Shown here: positions 18,200-27,295 of the stretch, one piece after another
How positions within the stretch are numbered: the first letter of the stretch is position 1
Layout: every line of letters starts with the position of its first letter
Origin: Haematospirillum sp. H1815
GTDB lineage: Bacteria > Pseudomonadota > Alphaproteobacteria > Rhodospirillales > Rhodospirillaceae
Direction: 5' to 3'
NCBI RefSeq assembly: GCF_012102705.1
Contig: NZ_JAAVTA010000001.1
Span: forward strand, 310,001 to 374,000
DNA length: 64,000 nucleotides
Position numbers and translations under genes: made by a program
The notes under the pieces: generated by a model
Told to the model about the DNA's origin: nothing
Databases searched by the model: none
The model's input: the letters and a program-made list of their open reading frames with translations, nothing else

Positions 18200-19312
18200 C
18201 CCCTGTTGCCGGCATGGGCCCGGCTGGGATGTGCGAACATGCTCGGGATTGCGGCGCCACCGGTCAAGAATGGCATCCGCTTCCTTGGCAGACAGACGAG
18301 AAAAGAAATCCAGGGCCGACGAGAAAAGCCTGGAAGGTTGGCAGTGTCCAAAAGGAACGATGCCATTGAGGCGCGAATACAGCTCCTTGAAAAGGGGCAT
18401 GGAAACACCGTGGGAGCGACACAGGACAGCCAGTCCCTCACCATCAGCTCCGTACAGGACCCGCGAAACAGCAAAGGCAGGCAGGCGTGACAGGCGTGCA
18501 ACCTCGGCTTCGGCCTGCGGCATCTTGCCATTGCGGACGGCGCTGACCATTGCCTCAACACCACTTGACAGGAATGCCTCGATGGTATGTGTCTCTGATG
18601 CTTCTGTCTCCTTGCGTACGTCCCGCACGGCTTGCTTCAGGGCATCCTTGACGTCCGGGGGGAGTTCGTCACCATAGGTTTCTGCCAAGGCAGACCGTAC
18701 GGCATCATCAGCCCAGTGCACCATGACTGCGATCAAGCGGGCAGGCAGGATATGTCGGGATACAAGCGGCAGACGCAGCGCGGCCAGATGTTCGGCTCGC
18801 TCCAGAAGCTTCAGTGCTCCGTTCTCCGAGAAACGAGCCCCGGGATTCCGGACTAGGGCCAGACAGATTGTGTCATCGTCAAACGTCAGCAGAACGTCGC
18901 TGATCCGGACCGATACTTCGGGGCGCTGACATATGGCCAGACGATGGGCGTTGCTTTGGTTGGTGATGATGTCTTCAAGATCCTCATCGTCCAGAACAGG
19001 GCTGGACAAAAGCACGGGGTGCGCAATTTCAATTGCATCGCTCGCCATAAGTGTTGCCAGATTGCCGGGAACATCGGCCCGCCCGGCAATCGTTCCGGCA
19101 AGGCGACGACGGACGGCCAGTTCTATCCTGGGGTATAAGCGCCCCAAGATTTCATAGGCCATCGCAATTTCCGAAGGGCTGAGGGCATCATCCCCTTCCG
19201 TACAGAGAGAGGAGACCGCATCTGCAAGCTCGCCCCGATCTATGGGAACGCCGGGTTCGGCAAACCGGATCAGTCGTGTCCAGCGTGATTGATTCACGGC
19301 ATCCCCCACCAT
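18182..19312 (-). CDS. DUF2336 domain-containing protein
   Basis: A 376-residue, largely alpha-helical protein matching the DUF2336 pattern of alphaproteobacteria: LSPSEIAMAYEILGRLYPRIELAVRRRLA followed by HEAT-like repeats with short valine/leucine-rich segments such as IAHPVLLSSPVLDDEDL and RLAICQRPEVSVRISDVLL. The function is not known to me; there is no signal peptide, membrane segment or catalytic motif. It overlaps the convergent NDUFAF6-like gene by 18 bases. The ATG at 19312 lacks a Shine-Dalgarno, whereas a GTG five codons later (19297) has GGGGGAT before it and may be the true start. Confidence 0.75.
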   Translation of the reverse strand: MVGDAVNQSRWTRLIRFAEPGVPIDRGELADAVSSLCTEGDDALSPSEIAMAYEILGRLYPRIELAVRRRLAGTIAGRADVPGNLATLMASDAIEIAHPVLLSSPVLDDEDLEDIITNQSNAHRLAICQRPEVSVRISDVLLTFDDDTICLALVRNPGARFSENGALKLLERAEHLAALRLPLVSRHILPARLIAVMVHWADDAVRSALAETYGDELPPDVKDALKQAVRDVRKETEASETHTIEAFLSSGVEAMVSAVRNGKMPQAEAEVARLSRLPAFAVSRVLYGADGEGLAVLCRSHGVSMPLFKELYSRLNGIVPFGHCQPSRLFSSALDFFSRLSAKEADAILDRWRRNPEHVRTSQPGPCRQQGLPPAS

Positions 19313-19383
19313 ACAGAGGTCTATGCCGTGAATAATAGCATATCTGCACAGTCAGGTCATGGCAGAAGGCAAGATGTGTACAA

Positions 19384-20172
19384 TTATAACTCGTGATTGC
19401 CGAATCCGAACGCGCACATGACGGGCGTGTGATCTGATGCCTTCTCGCAGCCCCTGGGGGCACGGTCAATTTCAACGGAAAGCAAGGCGTCTGTGGCCTG
19501 TGGGGATAGTAGAAAGTGGTCAATACGCAGGCCATGGTCCTTGGGCCATGCACCGGCCTGATAATCCCAGAATGTGTAGCGATGAGGTTCACGGCTCATC
19601 ACCCTGAACGCATCCCTGTAGCCAAGGTGAAGCAAACTTCTGAAGCGTGCCCGGCTTTCCGGTCGGCACAGCGCATCCTCTGCCCATTTTTCAGGTGCAT
19701 AGACATCATCATCTGTGGGGCAGATGTTATAATCACCGCCCAGCACAACCGGAAAGCCAATCCCAAGAAGGGTCTTGGCCCGTTTATACAGGCGATCCAT
19801 CCACTCCAGCTTGTACGTGTATTTGTCTCCGGGGGCAGGGTTCCCATTGGGGAGATACAGGCTGGCAACGCGGACTTTCCCGTTTATGTCAGCCTCAATG
19901 TAGCGTGCCTGCTGGTCTGCATCATCCCCGGGCAGGCCGCTACAAACGTGGGAGACAGGTAGGCGGGAGAGAATGGCCACGCCATTATAGGCTTTCTGTC
20001 CCCATACAAGGGATGTGTAGCCAAGCTCGGTAAATACGTGCTCCGGAAAGTCTTCTGTCTGGCATTTGATTTCCTGCAGAAGAACGACGTCAGGCACCCG
20101 CTCTGTCAGCCAAGCCGTGATGTTATCAAGGCGAGCCCTGACAGAATTGACATTCCAGGTAGCAATTTTCAC
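19384..20172 (-). CDS. xthA: Exodeoxyribonuclease III
   Basis: Mg-dependent AP endonuclease and 3'-5' exonuclease of base-excision repair. The 262-residue protein has the complete exonuclease-endonuclease-phosphatase fold signatures: MKIATWNVNSVRARL at the start, LLQEIKCQ with the metal-binding Glu, GGDYNICP, and the terminal SDHTPVMCAF with the catalytic Asp-His. Length is standard. It lies 76 bases downstream of erpA on the same strand, a pairing often seen in alphaproteobacteria. Confidence 0.96.
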   Translation of the reverse strand: MKIATWNVNSVRARLDNITAWLTERVPDVVLLQEIKCQTEDFPEHVFTELGYTSLVWGQKAYNGVAILSRLPVSHVCSGLPGDDADQQARYIEADINGKVRVASLYLPNGNPAPGDKYTYKLEWMDRLYKRAKTLLGIGFPVVLGGDYNICPTDDDVYAPEKWAEDALCRPESRARFRSLLHLGYRDAFRVMSREPHRYTFWDYQAGAWPKDHGLRIDHFLLSPQATDALLSVEIDRAPRGCEKASDHTPVMCAFGFGNHEL

Positions 20173-20248
20173 AGGTAACGTCCTTTTCCTTGAAGTATCC
20201 GGGCTGGCCCCGCAGAGCGCCCGGGTATAGCACGGTCTTTCTCGGCTA

Positions 20249-20599
20249 TCAGAGGGAAAAGGAGGTGCCGCAGCCGCAGGTAGATGCTGCGTTCGGATTA
20301 TTTACCACAAAGGCTGAGGCCATCAGTGTTTCAGTGAAATCAATACGGGACCCCTTGAGGATATCAAGCGACGCCTCGTCAACAACCAGCACGACACCAT
20401 CTTGGTCCAGAACCAAGTCATCACTGCCTGTTTCAGCATCCAGATCAAAGCCGTACTGGAAACCTGAACACCCACCGCCGGAAACGGACACGCGAAGCAT
20501 CAGCCCGGGTTTGCCTTCTGCTTTGACAAGCGCACGAACACGCGCCACAGCGGCCTGTGACAGCGAAAGATCGGCTGGGTCCAGCGCACGCGAACTCAT
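20249..20599 (-). CDS. erpA: A-type iron-sulfur carrier protein (ErpA-like)
   Basis: Receives Fe-S clusters from scaffold proteins and delivers them to apo-targets. The 116-residue product has the three conserved cluster-binding cysteines of the HesB/IscA family: Cys44 in SGGGCSGFQYGF and Cys108/Cys110 in STCGCGTSF near the C-terminus. Among A-type carriers the N-terminal LSLSQAAVARVRALV and overall size fit the ErpA/IscA group; the choice of ErpA rests mainly on the context xthA-erpA-dgt-argS. It is divergent from dgt. Confidence 0.88.
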   Translation of the reverse strand: MSSRALDPADLSLSQAAVARVRALVKAEGKPGLMLRVSVSGGGCSGFQYGFDLDAETGSDDLVLDQDGVVLVVDEASLDILKGSRIDFTETLMASAFVVNNPNAASTCGCGTSFSL

Positions 20600-20718
20600 G
20601 ATGTACCGTCCTTGCTTACATGCGTTATCGGATCTTTTTAATGTATGCTGAAGAATATATGCTTCGCAAGGGGTGTTCCCGGTTGCCTTGCCTTTTGCGG
20701 CACGTTACTGTTCGCCCC

Positions 20719-21921
20719 ATGACTTTGTCCCAACCAGTTGATCTTGCACCTTATGCCTCGGACCCGTTGCGTTCCCGCGGTCGCCTGTACGATGAAGGCG
20801 AGCAGGCGGTTGAGCGCGATGCCTTTCAGCGTGACCGTGACCGGATTATTCACTGTGGGGCTTTTCGCCGTTTGCAGTATAAAACCCAAGTCTTTGTCTA
20901 CCATGAGGGGGAAAACTACCGGACCCGCCTGACTCATAGCCTTGAGGTTGCTCAAATCGCCCGATCAATCGCCCGATCGCTGAGCTTGAACGAAGATTTG
21001 GCAGAGGCGCTGGCTTTGGCCCATGATCTTGGGCATACGCCATTCGGCCATGCCGGTGAGGATGCCCTGAAAGCCTGTATGGAGCCTTGGGACGGTTTTG
21101 ATCATAATGCCCAGTCCCTCAGAATCCTGACAAAGCTGGAGCGGCGTTATCCCTGCTGGGACGGGTTGAATCTGACTTGGGAGACTTTGGAGGGGCTCGT
21201 CAAGCATAATGGTCCTCTTGTTGGTCCGAAAGCGGACAGAAGAAATGAGGGGCGGGAGTTACCTGCCGCAATTCTTGAATATGCTGCCCTTCACGATCTC
21301 GAGCTTGATTCTTTTGCCGGCCCCGAGGCCCAGGTTGCGGCCTTGTCTGATGATATTGCCTATAACGCCCATGATATTGATGATGGACTGCGGGCTGGTC
21401 TCTTTACGCCGCAGGATTTGCAGGATGTACCTTTGATTGGCCCCATTCTGGCAGTAACATCAAACCAGCATCCGGATCTGGAGCCTGTGCGCCTGATTTA
21501 TGAGTCCGGCCGTCGGTTGATTACCTCCATGGTTCTGGATCTTCTGCAAGAGAGCCGCCAACGCTTGGCCGAAGCAAAACCGAAAGCGGTTCAGGATATC
21601 CGCCTGGCCGACGGGCCCCTGATTTCATTTTCTGCTGAGATGCAGGCCCATGACAGTGCTCTGAAAGGGTTTCTTTTTCCTAATATGTATCGTCATTTTC
21701 GCGTCAACCGCATGACGTCAAAAGCGCGCCAGGTGGTGCACGATTTATTCGATGTTCTTGTACATGAACCGGGGCTTCTGCCCCCGGACTGGCAGTATGG
21801 GTGCGATGGAGCCAGCACCCCCCGCACGGCACGGCGTGTTGCTGACTATATTGCCGGAATGACTGACCGATTTGCTCTGGACGAGCATAGCCGCCTTCTT
21901 GATCCTACGGTGAAACCATGA
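20719..21921 (+). CDS. dgt: Deoxyguanosinetriphosphate triphosphohydrolase-like protein
   Basis: HD-domain nucleotide hydrolase related to dGTPase, thought to convert dNTPs to nucleoside and triphosphate. The metal-binding residues are present: His73 ([14 protein letters not shown]), His102-Asp103 and His106 ([14 protein letters not shown]), with a later Asp in [16 protein letters not shown]. The start is uncertain: ATG 20719 gives a 400-residue protein whose N-terminus ([17 protein letters not shown]) matches the family, but no Shine-Dalgarno is visible; ATGs at 20641 and 20659 are alternatives. The stop overlaps argS by ATGA. Divergent from erpA. Confidence 0.92.
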   Translation: MTLSQPVDLAPYASDPLRSRGRLYDEGEQAVERDAFQRDRDRIIHCGAFRRLQYKTQVFVYHEGENYRTRLTHSLEVAQIARSIARSLSLNEDLAEALALAHDLGHTPFGHAGEDALKACMEPWDGFDHNAQSLRILTKLERRYPCWDGLNLTWETLEGLVKHNGPLVGPKADRRNEGRELPAAILEYAALHDLELDSFAGPEAQVAALSDDIAYNAHDIDDGLRAGLFTPQDLQDVPLIGPILAVTSNQHPDLEPVRLIYESGRRLITSMVLDLLQESRQRLAEAKPKAVQDIRLADGPLISFSAEMQAHDSALKGFLFPNMYRHFRVNRMTSKARQVVHDLFDVLVHEPGLLPPDWQYGCDGASTPRTARRVADYIAGMTDRFALDEHSRLLDPTVKP

Positions 21922-23690
21922 ATGTGTTCAGTGTTTTCAGGGACCGCATTGTCTCTGTTCTTGATAAGTTGACTGCAGAGGGTACGCTTCCTGGCGGTGT
22001 GTCGTTTAATGCTGTAACAGCCGAGCCTCCACGCGATCCATCGCACGGTGATGTATCCACCAATGCAGCAATGGTTTTGGCTAAGGCAGCCGGCATGAAG
22101 CCTCTGGATTTGGCCGCTGTCATTGCTGAAAGGCTCTCTGCTGTCGAAGCGGTGGGGCATGTATCGATTGCCGGTCCCGGCTTCATTAATATCCGTATTG
22201 AACCAACGCTGTGGCACGATGTTCTGCGGTGTGCCCTGCGAGAAGGGACTGCTTTTGGTGACTCCCGGATTGGGGGTGCTCATGCTGTTAACGTTGAGTA
22301 TGTCTCGGCCAATCCAACCGGTCCCATGCATGTTGGGCATGCCCGTGGCGCTTGCGTTGGTGATGCCTTGGCCAATCTGTTGAAGAAGGCCGGCTACAAT
22401 GTTGCCAAGGAATATTATGTCAATGATGCCGGTGCCCAGATTGATATCCTGGCAACTGCGTTGTACTGGCGCTACCTGGTTGCTTGCGGTGCTGTTGATC
22501 AGGCAGAGTTTGACCAGCGTCTTGCGGCCAAGGAAATACAGTATGGGGGCGGGTATCTGATAGAAACAGCGCAGGCCCTCAAGGGACGGGATGGAACACG
22601 GTGGGTTGGTGTTCCCGAGACAGAGTGGCGGCCTGTCTTGCGGGATTTTGGCATCGAATCCATGATGCATATGATCCGTGATGATTTGGCTGCGCTTGGT
22701 GTTCATCCCGATGTCTTTTCTTCCGAGAAGGCCATTGTCGAAGCTCGGCGTGTAGAGGCTGCGGAGAAGGATCTGGCAAATCGCGATCTTGTTTACGTTG
22801 GCGTACTGGAGCCTCCGAAGGGGAAAACCCCAGATGACTGGGAACCCCGCCCGCAGACCCTCTTCCGTTCGACAACCTATGGCGATGATGTCGACAGGCC
22901 GCTGAAAAAGAGCGATGGGTCATGGACTTATTTTGCTGGTGACATTGCCTATCACTATGACAAATATCAGCGTGGTTTCCTGAAAATGATCGACGTTTTC
23001 GGGGCAGACCACGGCGGGTATGTCAAGAGAATGCAGGCCGCAGTGCACGCCATGTCGGACGGGAAGGCATCTCTTGATGTCAAGATTTGTCAGTTGGTCA
23101 AGCTGATGGACAAAGGGGAGCCTGTCAAAATGTCAAAGCGGGCAGGGACCTTTGTAACCCTGCGCGATCTGATAGAGCGTGTTGGAAAAGATGTCGTGCG
23201 CTTTATCATGCTGTCACGCAAGAACGATGTGCCGCTGGATTTTGACTATGCCAAGGTAACGGAACAGTCACGTGACAATCCGGTTTTCTATGTGCAGTAT
23301 GCGCATGCACGCGCCTGCTCTGTCAGGCGCCACTTTGCAACAGTCTTTTCCGGTGTTGACTTGTCTGCTACGGCACTGGCTGACGCGGACCTGTCACAGC
23401 TTTCCGACCCTGATGAAATGGCTGTTGTTCGCTTGATCGGCGGTTGGCCGCGCGTGGTGGAAAGCGCGGCCGAGGCTGGAGAGCCGCATCGTATCACCTA
23501 TTTCCTGGGCGATGTTGCTGCAGGATTTCATGCATTGTGGAACAAGGGACGTGAACACACGCATCTCAGATTTCTTGATCCGGATAATCAGTCCCTGTCT
23601 GTGGCGCGCCTTGCCCTTGTGCAAGGTGTAATGACAGTGTTAGCGTCTGGTTTGGCTGTTATTGGTGTTGAACCGGCAGAGGAGATGTAG
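21918..23690 (+). CDS. argS: Arginyl-tRNA synthetase
   Basis: Class Ia synthetase that charges tRNA-Arg. The 590-residue protein has the N-terminal Add-1 domain, the HIGH variant HVGH in [13 protein letters not shown], a KMSKR loop ([14 protein letters not shown]), the DFDYAKV segment and the C-terminal DALR anticodon-binding helices ([16 protein letters not shown]). Length is normal. Start ATG 21918 overlaps the dgt stop by four bases, and the SPOR gene starts two bases past its stop, so the genes are probably co-translated. Confidence 0.97.
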   Translation: MNVFSVFRDRIVSVLDKLTAEGTLPGGVSFNAVTAEPPRDPSHGDVSTNAAMVLAKAAGMKPLDLAAVIAERLSAVEAVGHVSIAGPGFINIRIEPTLWHDVLRCALREGTAFGDSRIGGAHAVNVEYVSANPTGPMHVGHARGACVGDALANLLKKAGYNVAKEYYVNDAGAQIDILATALYWRYLVACGAVDQAEFDQRLAAKEIQYGGGYLIETAQALKGRDGTRWVGVPETEWRPVLRDFGIESMMHMIRDDLAALGVHPDVFSSEKAIVEARRVEAAEKDLANRDLVYVGVLEPPKGKTPDDWEPRPQTLFRSTTYGDDVDRPLKKSDGSWTYFAGDIAYHYDKYQRGFLKMIDVFGADHGGYVKRMQAAVHAMSDGKASLDVKICQLVKLMDKGEPVKMSKRAGTFVTLRDLIERVGKDVVRFIMLSRKNDVPLDFDYAKVTEQSRDNPVFYVQYAHARACSVRRHFATVFSGVDLSATALADADLSQLSDPDEMAVVRLIGGWPRVVESAAEAGEPHRITYFLGDVAAGFHALWNKGREHTHLRFLDPDNQSLSVARLALVQGVMTVLASGLAVIGVEPAEEM

Positions 23691-23692
23691 CT

Positions 23693-24907
23693 ATGGCCGA
23701 TCCCAGAGGCTATGGCCCCAGAGGCGGAGACCGCAATGTTGGTCCGCACCGTGCCGCAGGAGGGGGAGGGCATTCTTCAGGAGACGATATTGCTCTTGAT
23801 GAGATGTTCGCCCGTACATTCGAGCGAGATAGTACGCCATCTTCTGGTCACGGCCCATCGGCAGAGGATTTTGATCTTGCGCCTCCGGTTGATGCGGCGC
23901 GTGTTGCCGCAGCAGCCAAGCTGGCAGCAGGGCGTGTTGCGGGTCAGCGTAGTGAGCCTCATGACTATTTCTCGGTTGTGCCGGATCGTATTGCTGGTAC
24001 GGGGCTTACGAAGGATGCTGATGATTCAAGGCGTGGCCGTGGACTGCTGCTTGCTGCTTTTCTTATCGGTATTGCGATTGTCGGATCTGCTGGGGTGTAT
24101 ATGGCGCGGAGCAATACATCAGGAACCGATGGCCGGATAACAGCGCCTACCATCTTGGCGGAAACAAATCCCTATAAGGTTCGTCCTGCTGACCCGGGGG
24201 GGTTGCAGGTTCCAAACCAGGACAAGCTTGTCTATGATCGTCTTTCTTCTGGTACGGTGCGCTCGTCTGGTGTGGAGAAGCTGTTGCCGGAACCCGTTGA
24301 GCCTGTGTCTCCGTCTCAGATGGAGCGCATGCCTTCGATCCTTGGCGGTGCCAATAACAGCCCGCCTGCTCCTGCAACAACACCTGATATCTCACCCCCG
24401 TCAGCGATTAAGTCGAACGCTACAAATACAAAGCAGTTGATACCCCTTCCGGATGTGCCGGCAGGAAAAATTGTTGCTGATGTGCCTGTGCCGGTTCCGC
24501 CTGTACAACAACAAGCGCCTGTGGTTGAAACACCATCAGTTACTGCGAACGCGTCTGTTATGGGCGAGAGGGCTCCTGTAGAGAAGAAACTCGTGGCCCC
24601 GTCAAACGAGCGTACACTTACGGACAAATCAGCGCCTGTCCGCCCGGGAATAACCGGGGGATCTTACGCTGTGCAGCTGGCTGCCTTACGGGATGAAGCG
24701 TCCGTTCGTAAAACGTGGGAAAATCTGAAAGCAAAGCATCCCCAGCAGCTGGCTTCGTTATCCATGTCCATAGAGCGGGCTGATCTGGGACAGAAGGGTA
24801 TTTATTACCGTTTGCGTGCAACGGGACTATCGAGCGAAGCTGATGCGCGCCGACTGTGTGCAGAGTTGTCAAAGCACAAGGTGGGTTGTCTCTTTGTAGG
24901 AAAGTAA
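23693..24907 (+). CDS. SPOR-domain membrane protein
   Basis: 404-residue inner-membrane protein with a cytoplasmic N-terminus (about 1-115, glycine-rich start), a single transmembrane helix at about 117-137 (LLLAAFLIGIAIVGSAGVYM), a long proline-rich periplasmic linker, and a C-terminal SPOR domain at about 324-404 (SYAVQLAALRDEASVRKTW, IYYRLRATGLSSEADARRL). SPOR domains bind glycan strands lacking stem peptides at the septum, so a role in division or septal wall remodelling is likely. The place between argS and nagZ is the usual one for this protein in alphaproteobacteria. Confidence 0.88.
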   Translation: MADPRGYGPRGGDRNVGPHRAAGGGGHSSGDDIALDEMFARTFERDSTPSSGHGPSAEDFDLAPPVDAARVAAAAKLAAGRVAGQRSEPHDYFSVVPDRIAGTGLTKDADDSRRGRGLLLAAFLIGIAIVGSAGVYMARSNTSGTDGRITAPTILAETNPYKVRPADPGGLQVPNQDKLVYDRLSSGTVRSSGVEKLLPEPVEPVSPSQMERMPSILGGANNSPPAPATTPDISPPSAIKSNATNTKQLIPLPDVPAGKIVADVPVPVPPVQQQAPVVETPSVTANASVMGERAPVEKKLVAPSNERTLTDKSAPVRPGITGGSYAVQLAALRDEASVRKTWENLKAKHPQQLASLSMSIERADLGQKGIYYRLRATGLSSEADARRLCAELSKHKVGCLFVGK

Positions 24908-24913
24908 TATGCT

Positions 24914-25906
24914 ATGGGTGTTTCAGAGACATGCCGTGCCGTTATATTCGGCTGTTCAGGGTTAATTCTAACCCCTGAGGAGGAAGACTTCTTTTCCTCT
25001 GTCAATCCTGTCGGTTTTATTCTGTTTGCCCGCAATATTGAGGATCCAGGCCAAGTACGCGCATTGACAGATGCTCTCCGCCGCTGTGTTGGTCGTCCTG
25101 ATGCTCCTGTTTTGATTGATCAGGAGGGGGGGAGAGTGCAGCGTATGGGGCCGCCACACTGGCCTGCTTATCCGGCCATGCGGACATTTGGTGATGCATG
25201 GCAATCTGATCCTGACGGGGCAAAAAGGATGTTGCAGGACTCAATTGCACGCATGTCACGCGATCTTGTTAATGTTGGTATCAACGTAAACTGCGCCCCT
25301 GTTCTGGATATACCCCAGCCTGATGCGTCAGATGTGATTGGTTTGCGTGCCTTCAGCACAGAACGCGATGTTGTAGCTCACCTTGCTTCGGTTGCCGTCG
25401 ACGCTTTTCTCAGGAACGGAATTGTGCCCGTCGTCAAACATATTCTTGGTCACGGCCGTGCCAGGGTTGATTCCCATTTTGATCTCCCGATTGTTGATTC
25501 GGATCTCAAAGCCCTTGAGTCTTTTGATTTTGTTCCTTTCCAAGCTGTGGCAAATGCTCCAGTTGGGATGGTAGCGCATATTGTTTATACTGCCATTGAC
25601 CCCCAGAACCCGGCTACTCTCTCCGAAGAATCTTTTGCGACCATAAGGGAGCGCATTGGATTTAAAGGCGTTCTTCTGTCGGATGATATTTCGATGAAGG
25701 CCCTGAGTGGTTCGTATGAGGATCGGGCCCATAACTCTTTGAACGCAGGGTGTGATACCATTCTACACTGTAATGGTGATATGGAAGAGATGCGTGCTGT
25801 CGTTAAGGGAACGTTTTTGCTACGTCCCGAGAGCTTATTACGTTGGCAGGCGGCACTTTCTACCCCGATCATGTCCAGCGTTACGCCTGTTGTCACTGAA
25901 ATATAG
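24914..25906 (+). CDS. nagZ: Beta-N-acetylhexosaminidase NagZ (GH3)
   Basis: Cytoplasmic enzyme removing GlcNAc from anhydro-muropeptides during wall recycling. The 330-residue protein shows the GH3 start GLILTPEEEDFF, LIDQEGGRVQRM, the catalytic Asp in LLSDDISMKAL (257-258), and the NagZ-specific Asp-His dyad in VDSHFDLP (Asp186, His188). In the loop that normally reads KHxPGHG this protein has KHILGHG (175-181), a Pro-to-Leu change. It follows the SPOR gene by six bases; the usual downstream neighbours scpA and scpB are absent and an M50 protease gene follows instead. Confidence 0.93.
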   Translation: MGVSETCRAVIFGCSGLILTPEEEDFFSSVNPVGFILFARNIEDPGQVRALTDALRRCVGRPDAPVLIDQEGGRVQRMGPPHWPAYPAMRTFGDAWQSDPDGAKRMLQDSIARMSRDLVNVGINVNCAPVLDIPQPDASDVIGLRAFSTERDVVAHLASVAVDAFLRNGIVPVVKHILGHGRARVDSHFDLPIVDSDLKALESFDFVPFQAVANAPVGMVAHIVYTAIDPQNPATLSEESFATIRERIGFKGVLLSDDISMKALSGSYEDRAHNSLNAGCDTILHCNGDMEEMRAVVKGTFLLRPESLLRWQAALSTPIMSSVTPVVTEI

Positions 25907-25914
25907 AAGAATAT

Positions 25915-26586
25915 ATGCTCTCCTTGATTGCCGATATTCTCCACGCGGCATCAGTATGGGTTATTCCCGTTCTGTCCGCTGTTGTTTTTCATGAACTTGC
26001 CCATGGTTTGATGGCCGATGCCCTTGGTGACCGCACGGCCCGTTTGGCAGGGCGGCTGACCCTGAACCCTGTCAAACACATTGATCCTGTTGGAACAGTT
26101 ATTCTGCCCGGGCTTTTGCTTGCTTTCTCATCTCCATTCCTGTTTGGCTGGGCGCGTCCTGTACCTGTTAATGCCGGTAATTTTCCTCGCCCACGACAAG
26201 GTATGGCCTTGGTTGCTCTTGCCGGACCTGCCATGAATGTGGCCTTGGCTTTTGTATCGTTTATGTTGCTGTGGTTGATTGATGATTCAGGGTGGTGGCC
26301 TTCGATGCTCTGGAACTCTTGCTACTTCAATATTGTGCTTGCTGTTTTCAACATGATTCCCCTCCTGCCTCTTGATGGGGGCAGGGTCGTTGCCGGTATT
26401 CTTCCCGAAGCCTTGGCAATACGATTCATGAAGATGGAACGAATTGGCTTTGGCGTCCTGATTGGACTCCTGATCATTCTTCCTCTTATTGGTCAGAAGA
26501 TTGGTGTGGATTTGAACTTTCTTTCGTCTCTTGTCACGCGTGTCGTTCGTGCCGTTGTCGAGATCTTTTTTATGATGGCCGGCTGA
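25915..26586 (+). CDS. Site-2 protease family (M50) membrane metalloprotease
   Basis: 223-residue integral membrane zinc protease. The catalytic HExxH is His26-Glu27-x-x-His30 in the first membrane segment (VVFHELAHGLMADALGD), and the third zinc ligand is Asp154 in MIPLLPLDGGRVV. Five to six hydrophobic segments are visible. There is no PDZ or CBS domain, as in the short rhomboid-like S2P group; the physiological substrate is unknown. It begins eight bases after nagZ and so probably belongs to the same transcript, in the position where scpA is found in relatives. The 3' end overlaps the convergent DsbA-like gene by 17 bases. Confidence 0.9.
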   Translation: MLSLIADILHAASVWVIPVLSAVVFHELAHGLMADALGDRTARLAGRLTLNPVKHIDPVGTVILPGLLLAFSSPFLFGWARPVPVNAGNFPRPRQGMALVALAGPAMNVALAFVSFMLLWLIDDSGWWPSMLWNSCYFNIVLAVFNMIPLLPLDGGRVVAGILPEALAIRFMKMERIGFGVLIGLLIILPLIGQKIGVDLNFLSSLVTRVVRAVVEIFFMMAG

Positions 26587-27271
26587 CAAGAAAGTGGTTG
26601 GGATCTGTCTCTTTCTGGGCGGGTATAGTCATGGGTTCGGCAACAGATCCTTCTGAGGCAATATCAAGCATGCGAGCCAGAATTTCTGATTCCTGCGCCC
26701 CGGCAATGGCGTAGTCATGATTGAATATGAAACAGGGAACCCCGGTAATATTCATTCGATGTGTTGCGGCATTTTCTGCCATGACGGTGGCAAGTGAAGT
26801 CTCATCCTGCAAGCTGTGTAGCACGTCATCTGATGCCAAACCAAACTGTGTAGCCAGCTCGTAAAGGATGTCATTATTTCCTATATCAAGGCCTTTTTCG
26901 AAATAGGCCGAAAAAATCACTTCAAGAAAGTCACTGGCAACTCCGTGTGTTCCTGCCAGCAGCATAAGTTGATGAGATGCTGTGGAGTTGGGGGCTGTTT
27001 CAATAGAAGAGAAATTGAAATGGATACCTTCTCTTGCGCCGGCCTCAACCTGTCCAGCCAAGATCCTGTTTGCGCGGGCCAAGCTCCCAAACTTGCGTTC
27101 CAGGTAAGCAGAACGCGGCATGCCTGTTTTTGCGATCTCTGGATTGAGAATAAAGGGACGCCACCGTACCCTGATGTCGGTTGCGGTATGCTTAGACAAC
27201 GCTTTCGAGAGACGACGGCTTCCGATGTAACACCATGGACATACCGTATCAAAAATAATCTCGACAATCAT
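26570..27271 (-). CDS. DsbA family oxidoreductase (FrnE/2-hydroxychromene-2-carboxylate isomerase-like)
   Basis: 233-residue thioredoxin-fold protein of the DsbA/FrnE family with the redox motif CPWC at residues 11-14 (FDTVCPWCYIGSRRL), the long helical insertion, and the cis-proline loop NITGVPCFIFNHDYAIAGAQ. No signal peptide is present, so it is cytoplasmic; related proteins act as disulfide isomerases or glutathione-dependent enzymes. It follows the degenerate-GGDEF gene by 24 bases on the same strand and may be co-transcribed. It overlaps the convergent M50 gene by 17 bases. Confidence 0.9.
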   Translation of the reverse strand: MIVEIIFDTVCPWCYIGSRRLSKALSKHTATDIRVRWRPFILNPEIAKTGMPRSAYLERKFGSLARANRILAGQVEAGAREGIHFNFSSIETAPNSTASHQLMLLAGTHGVASDFLEVIFSAYFEKGLDIGNNDILYELATQFGLASDDVLHSLQDETSLATVMAENAATHRMNITGVPCFIFNHDYAIAGAQESEILARMLDIASEGSVAEPMTIPAQKETDPNHFLVSRPS

Positions 27272-27295
27272 ATTGGGGTCCCCATAGGCACCGGA

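Noticed and set aside
21846-22706. 286-codon open frame antisense to dgt/argS
   Set aside because: Covers the coupled dgt-argS junction on the other strand and shows no protein-like features.
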